Source: Pirellulimonas nuda
Lineage (GTDB): Bacteria; Planctomycetota; Planctomycetia; Pirellulales; Lacipirellulaceae
Assembly: GCF_007750855.1 (NCBI RefSeq)
Contig: NZ_CP036291.1
Location: forward strand, 1,054,001 to 1,118,000
Direction of reading: 5' to 3'
Length of the DNA: 64,000 nucleotides
The notes under the pieces were generated by a model. The model was not told the DNA's origin, ran no database searches, and saw only the letters and a list, made by a program, of their open reading frames with translations. Shown here in pieces: positions 1-8,473 of the stretch. The position numbers and the translations under genes were made by a program. Position 1 is the first letter of the stretch. Each line of letters starts with the position of its first letter.

Positions 1-17
1 CATCGACCGGTCCGTTG

Positions 18-83
18 CTAGTCGGATTTCTTGGCTCGTCTTGGCGCTCGTGGCGACTTGGCGGCTCCCGTCTGTCCGTCCAT
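18..83 (-). CDS. possible 21-residue basic peptide after the KS-like gene
   Basis: A short ORF whose ATG overlaps the stop codon of the upstream ketosynthase-like gene (TGATG), an arrangement that allows translational coupling. The product would be Lys/Arg-rich (KSPRAPRRAKKSD at the C-terminus). An ATG of a possible next gene sits at the very edge of the window, 14 nt after its stop. Nothing but the overlap supports it; it may be chance. Confidence 0.2.
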   Translation of the reverse strand: MDGQTGAAKSPRAPRRAKKSD

Positions 84-1408
84 CAAACGGGCGCGGCGCC
101 GATGCAGACGGCGGCCACTTGGCCCTGGGGGGTGCTGCTGATCTTGAGCGCCGTGCAGCCGGCGGGTTGGTCGTCCGTGGTCACGGGGCGGACCGGGCAG
201 TCGGGGTCGGGCGTTTCGTAGTTGAGCACGCGTGGCAACCGATCGGCGCCGAACGCCAACAGGCTGGCGATCAGCTCGACCACGCCGCTCGCGGCGCCGA
301 CGTTCCCCTGGTAGCTCTTGATCGCGATCAGCGGGGGCTGTGAAGCCGGGTCGCCGAACACCCGGGCGATGCCCTGCGCCTCGAAGCGGTCCGACAGCGG
401 GCCGGAGAGCCCGTGCGAGTTGATGTGGCCCACCTGGCCGGGGTCGAGGCCGGCGTCGGAGAGCGCGGCCCGGCAGGCGTTGGCGATGGCTTGATCGATA
501 TTGGCGCCCATCGTCTTTCCCGTCGCTTGGCTCGAGCCGAAGCCCAGCACCTCGCCCAGCACCCGGGCGCCCCGTGCGCGGGCCGACTCCAGCGACTCGA
601 GCACCAGCATCGCCGACGATTCTCCCAGCACCGCCCCGCAGCGGTCGCGGTCGAACGGGCGGCTGACGGCGTGGGGGTCGTCTCCCTCGTGGGCGACCTC
701 TTCGCTCTGCCAGGCGTGGATCGCCTGCATGGGCATCACGCGGGTGCCGGTGGCGCCCGCCACGATCATGTCTGCATGGCCGCGGGCGATGGTGCGCATC
801 GCCTCGCCGATGGCCATCAGGCCGGAGCTCTCCCGCATGGTGAGCGAGTTGTTCGGCCCGCGCAGGTCGTTGTAGATGGCAATGTGGCTGGCCGGCATGT
901 TGGGCAGGTACTTCAGCATCCACAGGGGCTGCATCTCATCGAGCCCCTCCTCGCCCCAACGGCTGAAGTTGACGGCCTCGCCTTCGAGGATCTTCACGAT
1001 GCCGGCCAGGTAGTCTTCGGGCAGCGTCATCATGTAGTCGCTGCCCAGCACCACGCCGGCCCGTTCCGGGTCGGGGTAGTTCTCGGCGAAGCCCGCGTCG
1101 GCCAGCGCGTGCTGGGCGGCCGCCACGGCCATCTGTGTCTCGCGGCACATCAGCTTCAGGCCCTTGCGGATGGCCTTCTTCTTGGCGCCCTCGAGGGGCC
1201 CAAAGTCGTCGATCTCCCCGGTGAACTGCGGCGCGGCCGCGACGAACGGGTAGGGCGCCTTCTCGGCGATCGTCCCGGCGGTGCGGGTCACCACGCTTTG
1301 GCCCGCGGCCAGCGCATCGGCGAGCGCTTGGGGTGTGGAACCGAGGGGCGAGATCTGCCCGAACCCGGTGACAACGACACGGCGGGCGTTTTGCGAAGGA
1401 TTGCTCAT
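83..1408 (-). CDS. ketosynthase-like protein lacking the catalytic Cys (chain-length-factor type)
   Basis: A 441-residue thiolase-fold beta-ketoacyl-ACP synthase homologue (start RRVVVTGFGQISPLG). Aligned with the FabF encoded at 6433-7671, the nucleophilic Cys of the TACAS motif is Glu193 (context TMRESSG; the codon at 830-832 reads GAG on the minus strand). The first catalytic His is kept (H332 in NSHGLSGP). The second is Asn369 (KSYQGNVG in place of KSQLGH). The Lys before it (K364) is kept. Family knowledge: ketosynthases without the Cys act as chain-length factors or KSbeta subunits, or as malonyl-ACP decarboxylases; those usually carry Gln, not Glu. I infer a non-condensing partner subunit rather than a working synthase. 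A pseudogene is unlikely because the frame is intact over the full family length. Any partner would lie to the left of the window or be the FabF 5 kb away. Confidence 0.85.
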   Translation of the reverse strand: MSNPSQNARRVVVTGFGQISPLGSTPQALADALAAGQSVVTRTAGTIAEKAPYPFVAAAPQFTGEIDDFGPLEGAKKKAIRKGLKLMCRETQMAVAAAQHALADAGFAENYPDPERAGVVLGSDYMMTLPEDYLAGIVKILEGEAVNFSRWGEEGLDEMQPLWMLKYLPNMPASHIAIYNDLRGPNNSLTMRESSGLMAIGEAMRTIARGHADMIVAGATGTRVMPMQAIHAWQSEEVAHEGDDPHAVSRPFDRDRCGAVLGESSAMLVLESLESARARGARVLGEVLGFGSSQATGKTMGANIDQAIANACRAALSDAGLDPGQVGHINSHGLSGPLSDRFEAQGIARVFGDPASQPPLIAIKSYQGNVGAASGVVELIASLLAFGADRLPRVLNYETPDPDCPVRPVTTDDQPAGCTALKISSTPQGQVAAVCIGAAPV

Positions 1409-1558
1409 GCTCGGACAAGTTTAGCAGCCCCCCGAGCGGCGGACGATAGTCCGCCGATCCGCCGGCGCGAGGGGGCGATTATCTCCAGAGCGTGCTTGGC
1501 TGGATCCGAAGCGCACTGGGCGGTCTATCGACCGCCGCTCTGGAGGGGATTGAGTGCG

Positions 1559-2836
1559 TTAGTAGCGGCCCATGTACCCGCCCGGCGTGCGGGCCGCGGT
1601 CGACGCCCCGCCGGTCGACGAGGCGGCCGGCGTGGTCATCCCCTTGGCCTCGACAAACAGCAGGCCGTCTGCCCGTGGGGGTGCGTCGACCCCCGGGATC
1701 ATACTCAGAAAGTTCCGGCTGGTGTCGGGCGCCGGGGTAGCCACCACCCCCATGCTCAGCAGCAGCACCTGGCCGGCCGGCCAGCGGAAACGCTCGTGCA
1801 TGCTGGCCATGGTCATCTGCGGCACCTCGATCTTCATCCGCTGGTTGGCGCCGGCGGGGGAGGGGATGTCCATGTCAACGCTGTTCATCTTCTCGATCTG
1901 CAGCAGCCGGATCTTGATCACCGCGTCGGCCGACGACAGGTCGTGCCCCATCAGCGGGCTGAACTCTAGCGTGATCCCTTCTTCGATCTGCCCCATCTCC
2001 GGCTGGAACCCGGGCCAGGCGTTGGGCGTGGGCGTAAGGCCGCGGATGTAGCTGCGTGGACGCATAGTGCTGACCACGGCGTGCTGGCCGTTGAGCACGA
2101 TTTGGTTTGACGAGCTGTGCTCGCGGAAGTCGCTCCGCCGGCTCAGGTCCGCCAGCAGCATCGCGGCGTTCTCCTTGGCCATCACCCACCCCTGGATGCC
2201 GGGCGACTGGACCGGGATGGGCGTCAACAGCGGCAACGCCTTGGCCCGCCAGTTCGGGCTGCGGATGGAGGCCATCCGCAGCGAGAAGCCGAACGGCTCG
2301 GCGTGGCTGTTGACGAAGCGGTCGACGATGTCGGCCACGATCGCCTGCATCTGCGGCGTGTGGTACACGCGGAGCGTGTCGCGGCTGGCGCTCAGCACCC
2401 CCAGCGGGTCGCTGTGCCACGCCTCGTAGCCGGTCTCGCGGAGCACCCAGTCGACGATCGTCTGCTCCGGCTTGTTGGTGTTGGCCACGCGGAGCGTGTA
2501 GGGGCGGATGTCGTACTCACGCCACACCTGGCCGTGGTCGTGGGGCAGGGCGCCGACGCCGCTGGTGACCTTGGCGCGTGTCGGCGCGTTGGGCCCCACC
2601 GGGGCCATCCCGCTGGCGGCGCCGTTGCCGCTGGGCAGGGGGGTGATGTCTCGATTGGACGCCGTCGCGGGGAGCGACGCCGGCTGCTGCAGCGGTTGCG
2701 CCGCCGCGCCGCCCGCAGAGCCGTAGCGGTCTTGGCCCGCCGTTGGGGTCACGGCCCAGTCGCTCTGCTGCGCGGCCGCCGTGCCGACCAGCAACAACCA
2801 AGCGGAAAAGATCGAACCAATAGTCGCTGCGCGCAT
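1559..2836 (-). CDS. secreted protein with secretin-like segments, function unknown
   Basis: A 425-residue protein with an N-terminal signal peptide (hydrophobic run about residues 6-22, then AAAQQ). A Gln/Pro/Ala-rich linker follows to about residue 105. The central part (YDIRPYTLRV, then about 50 residues of alternating helix and strand) resembles the short N-domains of secretins. Later stretches (QIVLNGQHAVV and EEGITLEFSPLMG) recall the 'LNGQ' and 'GVTLEVTP' strands of the secretin beta-domain. No pore-forming C-terminal region is evident. It is a single-gene unit on the minus strand between the KS-like gene and the PEP-CTERM genes. The secretin relationship is my reading of motifs, not an established assignment; treat it as an unknown exported protein. 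Confidence 0.6.
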   Translation of the reverse strand: MRAATIGSIFSAWLLLVGTAAAQQSDWAVTPTAGQDRYGSAGGAAAQPLQQPASLPATASNRDITPLPSGNGAASGMAPVGPNAPTRAKVTSGVGALPHDHGQVWREYDIRPYTLRVANTNKPEQTIVDWVLRETGYEAWHSDPLGVLSASRDTLRVYHTPQMQAIVADIVDRFVNSHAEPFGFSLRMASIRSPNWRAKALPLLTPIPVQSPGIQGWVMAKENAAMLLADLSRRSDFREHSSSNQIVLNGQHAVVSTMRPRSYIRGLTPTPNAWPGFQPEMGQIEEGITLEFSPLMGHDLSSADAVIKIRLLQIEKMNSVDMDIPSPAGANQRMKIEVPQMTMASMHERFRWPAGQVLLLSMGVVATPAPDTSRNFLSMIPGVDAPPRADGLLFVEAKGMTTPAASSTGGASTAARTPGGYMGRY

Positions 2837-2940
2837 CGTCGGCCTCCATGCCGGGGATCGGGGCGGGGAGATTAGCGGGGCGCGGCCAGCGGGTCAACCA
2901 GAACGCGCCAAAGCCGCTAGCCCCAAGAAAACCAGCGACT

Positions 2941-2966
2941 AGCCGACGGGCTCCGCCCCGTCGGCT
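2941..2966. repeat. palindromic repeat, family B, copy 1
   Basis: A 26-bp near-perfect palindrome (AGCCGACGGGCT...CCGTCGGCT) downstream of the PEP-CTERM metalloprotease gene. The same core recurs at 34819-34843 and 57836-57860, and a variant (AGCCGCCGGGCTACGCCCC) at 56168-56247, so it is a dispersed intergenic repeat. Confidence 0.8.
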
Positions 2967-2996
2967 AGGGGGCCAGAAGGAGCGGGGGCTTGGGTG

Positions 2997-4241
2997 CTAG
3001 CTTTGGACGCGTCTTACGCGTCGCGTTAACAGCCCCAGCAGCGAGCTGCCCAGCAGCCACAGGGCGCTTGGCTCCGGGACGCTGGTCGATGCGATCCCGG
3101 CCCCCAGGGCGCCGGCGGCGCCCCCCAGCGAGTGGCCGTAGTTGTTCTTCCACAGCGTGTAGTCTACGGAGTCGACCATGCCGTTGCCCGACGCGTCCGC
3201 GGCCAGTCCGGCGCCGCTCTGGCCCAGGGTGTCGCGCCACACGGTGTAGTCTGCGGCGTTCACGTAGCCGTCGCGGTTGTAGTCGCCGACCAGCGCGGGC
3301 GACTGCAGCGTCCAGCCGATGTCGTCCAGCCCGGCCGCGTCGAGCGTGGTGAACAGCTTGCGGACCCCGTACTCGATCTCGGGGTCCATGGCGGTCTCTT
3401 GTGGGATGTTGGTCCCGTAAACGGTGCTGTTGGTGCCGTTGGTCCAGTGCCCGCCCGTGACGGTGGGGTAGACGTTGCCGTTCGCGGCGTACGACTTGGG
3501 CCCCAGGAACAGCCCCCCCGAGACGTACGCGTCCCACTCGGTAGGCGCCGCGGGGTTGGAGATGCCGAACCCGAGCGCGTGGGTCAACTCGTGCAGGGCG
3601 ACGGAGTAGAAGTCGCTCTTGCCGCCCGGCACCGTGAGTGAGGTGTGGTCGTACTGCCAGTTGGTCGAGCCATCGCGATCGAACGTAATCGCGCCCCCCC
3701 AGTTGCCGTAGTCGCCGTCGGGCTCGCCCCGGTTGGAGACCGCCGCGTCGAAGGCGTCGTTCGTGGCGGTGATTTGGTTGATCTCCGGCTGCGTGTACGT
3801 CCCACCGCTGGAAGCGGCGTTGTAGCTCCAGCCCCCGGGCCCCCCAACACCCAGCGTGTTTCCGCCCAGGCTGCGGGCGCCGGCGTAGATGCGGTACTCA
3901 TCCGCCGCGATCGTCGGGTCGGTCAGAGAGATCTGGTTTGAGCCGCTAGGGTTGGTGAACGACAGCGACCAGGTCCACGTGTAGACCGCAGAACTGACCG
4001 AGCTGTAGAGCGGCGCGGGCGTTTGGATGGCGTCGAACGTGTCGGTGAGGATGCCCGACAGGTAGCCGGCGGCTGCTTCGAGCGAGGCCCGCGCCTGCGC
4101 GCCAGAAGCGGCGCCGCTGGGGTTGCCGGACCCGAAGAAGTTGGTTGAGTCGTAGGAGTAGTCCAGGACGATGTTGATCGCCCGCGTGTCCGTGACCCAA
4201 CCCAAGGCGAGCGCCGCAACAACCAGTCGAGTCCAACGCAT
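2997..4241 (-). CDS. secreted zinc metalloprotease with dockerin-like repeats and PEP-CTERM anchor
   Basis: A 414-residue exported protein. A signal peptide (about 1-21, ending TRA) is followed by a protease domain containing HELTHALGF (217-225). H217 and H221 are expected zinc ligands and E218 the catalytic base. Further on, AMDPEIEYG and LDAAGLDDIGW are typical of the PEP-CTERM-associated metalloproteases I recognise as the NF038122-like group. Two EF-hand-like dockerin segments follow (GDYNRDGYVNAADYTVW from 319 and ASGNGMVDSVDYTLW from about 350). The PEP-CTERM sorting signal is VPEP at 388, a hydrophobic stretch and RRVRR. By family knowledge PEP-CTERM directs sorting through an exosortase to the envelope or matrix. 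It lies tandem with another PEP-CTERM gene upstream (about 50 bp). The substrate is unknown. Confidence 0.85.
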   Translation of the reverse strand: MRWTRLVVAALALGWVTDTRAINIVLDYSYDSTNFFGSGNPSGAASGAQARASLEAAAGYLSGILTDTFDAIQTPAPLYSSVSSAVYTWTWSLSFTNPSGSNQISLTDPTIAADEYRIYAGARSLGGNTLGVGGPGGWSYNAASSGGTYTQPEINQITATNDAFDAAVSNRGEPDGDYGNWGGAITFDRDGSTNWQYDHTSLTVPGGKSDFYSVALHELTHALGFGISNPAAPTEWDAYVSGGLFLGPKSYAANGNVYPTVTGGHWTNGTNSTVYGTNIPQETAMDPEIEYGVRKLFTTLDAAGLDDIGWTLQSPALVGDYNRDGYVNAADYTVWRDTLGQSGAGLAADASGNGMVDSVDYTLWKNNYGHSLGGAAGALGAGIASTSVPEPSALWLLGSSLLGLLTRRVRRVQS

Positions 4242-4288
4242 TCACCTGCTCCGGCAACGGCCGGCCAACGGGCCCGCCCCTCCCCAGA

Positions 4289-6217
4289 CTAGACGGGGGG
4301 GCCGGATCGGACAATCAGATAGCGAGAAAGTGGCCGAATAGGGGCCGCCAGCAGCCCGACCAGGGCAAGCAGCAGCCCATTGGGCTCTGGCACGGCCGCC
4401 GCCTGCGGCAAGCCGCCGCCGGCAGTGTTGCCGAACCGCCCCCGCCAGAACTCCAGGTCGGCGCCGTCGACGACCCCGTCTCCCGTTCCATCGGCGGCCA
4501 GCCCCGCGCCCGTTTGGTCCAGAGAGTCCCGCCACACGGTGTAGTCGGCGGCGTCCACGGCGCCGTCGCCGTTGTAGTCGCCCGGCAGGGTGCTGATGAT
4601 CCGCAGGAAGACGGCGTCCGGCTGGTAGTCGACTCGCCAGCCGAGGTCCTGGGGCAGGGGGTCGAGGTCCAGCGTGTCGAACTCGCCGGTGACGCTGGCG
4701 CCCACCAAACCGGTAGCGTTGATGATGCGGAACGACTGCCCCGCCTGCGGGCCGGACCCAGAAAACGGAAGCAGGTTTACTTCCAGCGTACCGCCCAGCT
4801 CGAACGCGGCGCCACGGACGGAATCGAATCGGAACGGGGCGACGCCGGCGATGTCGATCTCGAGCGTGGCGGTGTCCGCGAACGTAGTCTTGCCCAGCGT
4901 CGTGTGGAACTGCTGGGTGTCTGGCCCGTTGCCGAAGCGGGCGAGAAAGGTCGTCTCTCCTTGGTTCTCGGCCCACAGCCCGCCGGTTACGTCCCCCTCA
5001 AACAAGACTGCGGCGCCGTCGCGGACAAACAACTTGCCGCCAGGCTCGACCGATCCGCCGAACGTGGCGCTGCCCCCCTGGACATCGATCCTCCCCGGAG
5101 ACATCAGCGACACCGACCCGTCGACTCGCGAGTCGCCCTCGAAGAAATAGAGGCCGTCGGCGATGGTTAGCCCGCCATCTGCGGCGATGTCGGATGAGCG
5201 GATGTTCGTCAATCGAGTTAGCGCAATACTGCCCGTGCTCACGAGCGAAGCATTGGTCAGGTCGGCAAAGGGCAGCTCCGCGGCCGGTTGCATCAGGCTC
5301 ACGGAGCCGCCATCGACCGTCAGGTGGCTGCCGCCGAACCACTGCCAAGTCGCCTCGTCCGAGTTCTCGATGAACCGCCCGCCGCTGATGACCAGGTCGC
5401 GGCGGAAGTCGATCAGGCCCCCAAGGTTGCGGATCGTCCCGGTCGGACCCACGGTGACCGTGTCCCCGGCGACGATCGTCCCGCCGCCGCTCACCGCCAA
5501 GAGGCCCGTGGCGCCGGCCGTTGCGGGGCCGACGGTGATTTCGCCGGAGGCGCCGAAGCCGCCGCCGATGACTTGTAGCACCCCTTCTTGGCCGGCGATC
5601 GTGGTCGGAGAGATCGTCACCGAGCCCGCTCCAACGCTGGAGTTGCCGAATACCGAGAGCAGGGCCTCTCGCCCGAGCGACGCTACGTCGGCAATCGTCA
5701 CATCGCCCAGCGTCGCTTGCGTGTCGTCGTAGAAGGCGACCTCGGTCGGCTTGGTTGCGTGGTTGCCGATATGCGTCTGGCCGGTGTTGACCACCGAGCG
5801 GTCGCTGGCCTCGAATAGGCCGCCGGCCGAAACGAACAAGCGGCCCGCGTAGAGGTTGGTGTCCCGAGGGCTTCCGGCGGGCCGTTCGAGCCGCAGGGCG
5901 CCCCCCGTGACGAACGCGTCTCGGTCAACATCGATCTCGCCGAACGACGCGCCGACGGTGTTGAACGTGTAGTCGCCGTTGCGTACGTCGAGGTCGACCA
6001 GGTCGAACCGGAAGGCCGGCAGCGTGATGGTCCGCGTGCCAAACAACGCGAACTTGGCGGTCTCGTCGGCGAGCACCGCGCTGCCGGGCACTAGCTGGGG
6101 GCTCCAGTTCGTGGCGGTTGTCCACGAGCCCCCCTGGGTGTTGCCCCAGGAGACAACGGTTTCTGCCCCCAGCGGGGAGGTCAAGGCAACGAAAAGGCAG
6201 CAGGCAGCGATTCGCAT
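4289..6217 (-). CDS. beta-helix-type PEP-CTERM protein with dockerin-like segment
   Basis: A 642-residue exported protein. The signal peptide spans about 1-18 (CCLFVALTSPLGAE). The next residues, WGNTQGGSWTTATNWSP, match the opening of planctomycete autotransporter-like proteins built of repeated beta-strands. About 500 residues of Gly/Thr/Val-rich repeated strands (GGTIVAGDTVTVGPTG type) suggest a right-handed beta-helix. A dockerin-like Ca-binding pair (GDYNGDGAVDAADYTVWRD onward) lies at about 545-596. The PEP-CTERM signal begins at VPEP (about 609), with a hydrophobic stretch and a weakly basic tail. It probably serves as a surface or matrix structural protein or adhesin. No catalytic motif is seen. 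Confidence 0.8.
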   Translation of the reverse strand: MRIAACCLFVALTSPLGAETVVSWGNTQGGSWTTATNWSPQLVPGSAVLADETAKFALFGTRTITLPAFRFDLVDLDVRNGDYTFNTVGASFGEIDVDRDAFVTGGALRLERPAGSPRDTNLYAGRLFVSAGGLFEASDRSVVNTGQTHIGNHATKPTEVAFYDDTQATLGDVTIADVASLGREALLSVFGNSSVGAGSVTISPTTIAGQEGVLQVIGGGFGASGEITVGPATAGATGLLAVSGGGTIVAGDTVTVGPTGTIRNLGGLIDFRRDLVISGGRFIENSDEATWQWFGGSHLTVDGGSVSLMQPAAELPFADLTNASLVSTGSIALTRLTNIRSSDIAADGGLTIADGLYFFEGDSRVDGSVSLMSPGRIDVQGGSATFGGSVEPGGKLFVRDGAAVLFEGDVTGGLWAENQGETTFLARFGNGPDTQQFHTTLGKTTFADTATLEIDIAGVAPFRFDSVRGAAFELGGTLEVNLLPFSGSGPQAGQSFRIINATGLVGASVTGEFDTLDLDPLPQDLGWRVDYQPDAVFLRIISTLPGDYNGDGAVDAADYTVWRDSLDQTGAGLAADGTGDGVVDGADLEFWRGRFGNTAGGGLPQAAAVPEPNGLLLALVGLLAAPIRPLSRYLIVRSGPPV

Positions 6218-6261
6218 CGGAACGGGCCCTGGGTGTCCGTCCGACGTTAGTTAGCGGGTTC

Positions 6262-6288
6262 CGGGGGTGCAAGCTTTTTGCACCCGGA
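6262..6288. other. hairpin upstream of the beta-helix PEP-CTERM gene
   Basis: An inverted repeat (GGGTGCAA / TTGCACCC core) about 45 bp upstream of the start at 6217. It could lie in the 5' untranslated RNA. No U-tract follows on the minus strand. Its role is unknown. Confidence 0.4.
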
Positions 6289-6432
6289 ACGCGCCGGACG
6301 TATCAGCGGGCGGACCCCCTAGAACGCGCCGACCGTAGGCCGGCAGCTATTGGGCACAGGGTGCGCGGGCGACCGACGAGGTTCAGCGCCTAACGACTAC
6401 TACCTAACGCCTTGATCCAACGCCTCAAGCCC

Positions 6433-7671
6433 TCAGTCCAGCTTGCCGACGATCAGCGACGCGTTGTGGCCGCCGAAGCCGAAGCTGTTGCTCATTGCGA
6501 TGCAGATATCGCGCTGCTTCGGCTGGTTGGGGGTGTAGTCGAGGTCGCAGTCGGGGTCGGGCGTTTCGAGGTTGATCGTCGGGGGCGCCACTCGGTCCCG
6601 GATCGCTAGGGCGGAGAAGATCAGCTCAACGCCGCCGCTGGCCCCCAGCAGGTGGCCTAACTGGCTCTTGGTGCTCGAGACGCTCACCTTGTGGGCGTGC
6701 GGGCCGAAGACGCTCTTGATGGCGACCGTCTCTGCCTTGTCCCCCAGCGGGGTGCTGGTGCCGTGGGCGTTGATGTAGTCGATCTGGTCGGGGTTGAGCT
6801 GAGCGCTCTTGAGCGCGCCGGCCATGGCCCGGGCGGCGCCGGCGCCGTGCGGGTCGGGCTGGGTGATGTGGCCGCCGTCGCCGCTGGCGCCGTAGCCCAG
6901 CACCTCGGCGTAAATCCTGGCGCCACGCGCCTGGGCGTGCTCCAGCTCTTCAAACACCACCACGCCGGCGCCCTCAGACAGCACAAAGCCGTCGCGGTCG
7001 GCGTCGAACGGCCGGCTCGCCCTGGGGGGGTCGTCGTTGCGCTCCGACAGGGCCCGCATGTTGGCGAAGCCGCTCAGCCCCATCGCGGTGCAGGCCGCCT
7101 CGCTGCCGCCGGTGAGCATCACGTCTGCGTCGCCGTACTGGATGCTCTTAAAGGCGTCTCCCATGGCGTTGGTGGCGCTGGCGCACGCGGTGGCCACCGC
7201 GTAGTTGGGGCCGCGCAGCCCGTAGCGGATGGAGACGTGGCCGCTAGCGGCGTTCACCATCAGCTTGGGGATGGTGAAGGCCGAGACCTTGCTGGGCCCC
7301 TTGGCGACCATCCGGCCGTGCTGCTCCTCGATCTCGTTCAGCCCGCCGACTCCGGAGCCGATGATCACGCCGCAGCGGAACGGCTCGACCGTGCTAAAGT
7401 CGATCCCCGAGTCGTTCACCGCGTCGATGGCGCTCACCAGCGCGAACTGGCTGAAGCGGTCGACCCGCTTCTGCTCCTTGCGCTCGATGTACGCATCGGG
7501 CTGCCAGTCCCAGATGTCGCCGCCAAAGTTGACTTTGTGGCCGGTGGTGTCGAACGCCTTGAGGCGGTGCACGCCCGACTTCCCGTCGAGGATGTTCCGC
7601 CACAGCTCGTCGACCTTCTGACCGAGCGAGGTAACGGCTCCCACGCCAGTGATGACAACGCGTCGCTTCAT
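6433..7671 (-). CDS. fabF: beta-ketoacyl-ACP synthase II
   Basis: A 412-residue ketosynthase of normal family length that condenses malonyl-ACP with acyl-ACP in fatty-acid elongation, in the cytoplasm. The catalytic triad is complete: C163 in TACAS, H303 in NAHGTSTP and H340 in KSQLGH. The start (MKRRVVITGVGAVTS) places the first beta-strand correctly. It lies downstream of acpP on the same strand, the usual acpP-fabF order. The 130-bp gap holds a long palindromic repeat that might lower read-through from acpP. This intact enzyme is the reference against which the Cys-less homologue at 83-1408 was compared. Confidence 0.97.
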   Translation of the reverse strand: MKRRVVITGVGAVTSLGQKVDELWRNILDGKSGVHRLKAFDTTGHKVNFGGDIWDWQPDAYIERKEQKRVDRFSQFALVSAIDAVNDSGIDFSTVEPFRCGVIIGSGVGGLNEIEEQHGRMVAKGPSKVSAFTIPKLMVNAASGHVSIRYGLRGPNYAVATACASATNAMGDAFKSIQYGDADVMLTGGSEAACTAMGLSGFANMRALSERNDDPPRASRPFDADRDGFVLSEGAGVVVFEELEHAQARGARIYAEVLGYGASGDGGHITQPDPHGAGAARAMAGALKSAQLNPDQIDYINAHGTSTPLGDKAETVAIKSVFGPHAHKVSVSSTKSQLGHLLGASGGVELIFSALAIRDRVAPPTINLETPDPDCDLDYTPNQPKQRDICIAMSNSFGFGGHNASLIVGKLD

Positions 7672-7716
7672 GTCGCATGCCCTCCAGTGCGGGCGCGGTA
7701 GGGGCGTGAATCAAAC

Positions 7717-7789
7717 GCGCCGGGGGCGAGGACGACCCGGCTCACAACTGAAAACCCTTTGTGAGCCGGGGCGTCCCCGCCCCCGGCGC
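7717..7789. repeat. long inverted repeat between acpP and fabF
   Basis: Arms at 7717-7747 and 7759-7789 match at 29 of 31 positions and enclose an 11-nt loop. The arm core (CGGGGGCGGGGACG) recurs at 8369-8430 upstream of acpP, so acpP is flanked by two copies of one repeat family. There is no U-tract, so it is not a standard intrinsic terminator, but the RNA hairpin should be very stable. Confidence 0.8.
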
Positions 7790-7801
7790 CTGTAGGCACG
7801 C

Positions 7802-8041
7802 CTACTTGTTCGCGTTTGCTTCGATGAACTCGACCGCCTGACCGACGGTTTGGATCTTTTCCGCGGCGTCGTCTGGGATGTTGATGTCGAACTCTTCTTC
7901 GAGTTCCATCACCAGCTCAACGGTGTCTAGCGAATCCGCGCCGAGGTCGTTCACGAACGAGGTCTCGGCGTTGATCTTGTCCTTGTCGACTCCGAGCTGC
8001 TCCGAGACGATGTCGCAGACGCGCTCCATGACGGAAGCCAT
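7802..8041 (-). CDS. acpP: acyl carrier protein
   Basis: A 79-residue acidic four-helix protein. The 4'-phosphopantetheine attachment site is S37 in [13 protein letters not shown], the canonical DSL motif. It carries the growing acyl chain for FabF and FabG, both encoded alongside. A strong Shine-Dalgarno (GAGGAG, about 9 nt before the ATG) fits a highly expressed protein. It stands apart from fabG by 432 bp, so it probably has its own promoter. Confidence 0.98.
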   Translation of the reverse strand: MASVMERVCDIVSEQLGVDKDKINAETSFVNDLGADSLDTVELVMELEEEFDINIPDDAAEKIQTVGQAVEFIEANANK

Positions 8042-8473
8042 GGCTTGTCTCCTCTAGAATGCCTGAGTTATCTACTGAACCGGGTTCCGATGAACCGTGA
8101 TACGTTCTTGCCGTGTGACGCCGCCCATCGACGGCGATCCGGGTCGTTACGCTACTTCACGGCTGAGCGCGAGGGGCGTGACCGAGAGACGTCCCAAGAG
8201 ACGTCTTTCGCCCGTTGGGGCTCCCGCCGTCGGTAGACTAGCTACCAAATTGGCCGGAACGCAACAAGATAGAGTGACTCCGCAAGACAGGTCAAGCCGT
8301 GTAGCGGCCGGGAGGGGGTCTCATGGCGGGTAAAGCGGCGGCGGGTTGGTCGATCGCGTTACGCCGGAGGCGGGGACGCCCCGCCCCTCAAGGCAAGTGG
8401 TTGGCGAGCCGGAGCGTCCCCGCCCCCGGCACTCGACCCCCGCGATGCGCCGGGAGGCCGACCCCCCCGGCTG
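8042..8473. other. fabG-acpP intergenic region
   Basis: 432 bp without a convincing gene. It holds the acpP Shine-Dalgarno and, near 8369-8430, a GC-rich imperfect palindrome (GGCGGGGACGCCCCGCC with CGTCCCCGCCCCCGGC) related to the repeat at 7717-7789. I could not place a consensus promoter for acpP with confidence. Confidence 0.6.
8369..8430. repeat. palindromic repeat related to 7717-7789
   Basis: A GC-rich imperfect palindrome with the GCGTCCCCGCCCCCGGC arm shared with the acpP-fabF copy. It lies just downstream of fabG and upstream of acpP. Confidence 0.65.
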
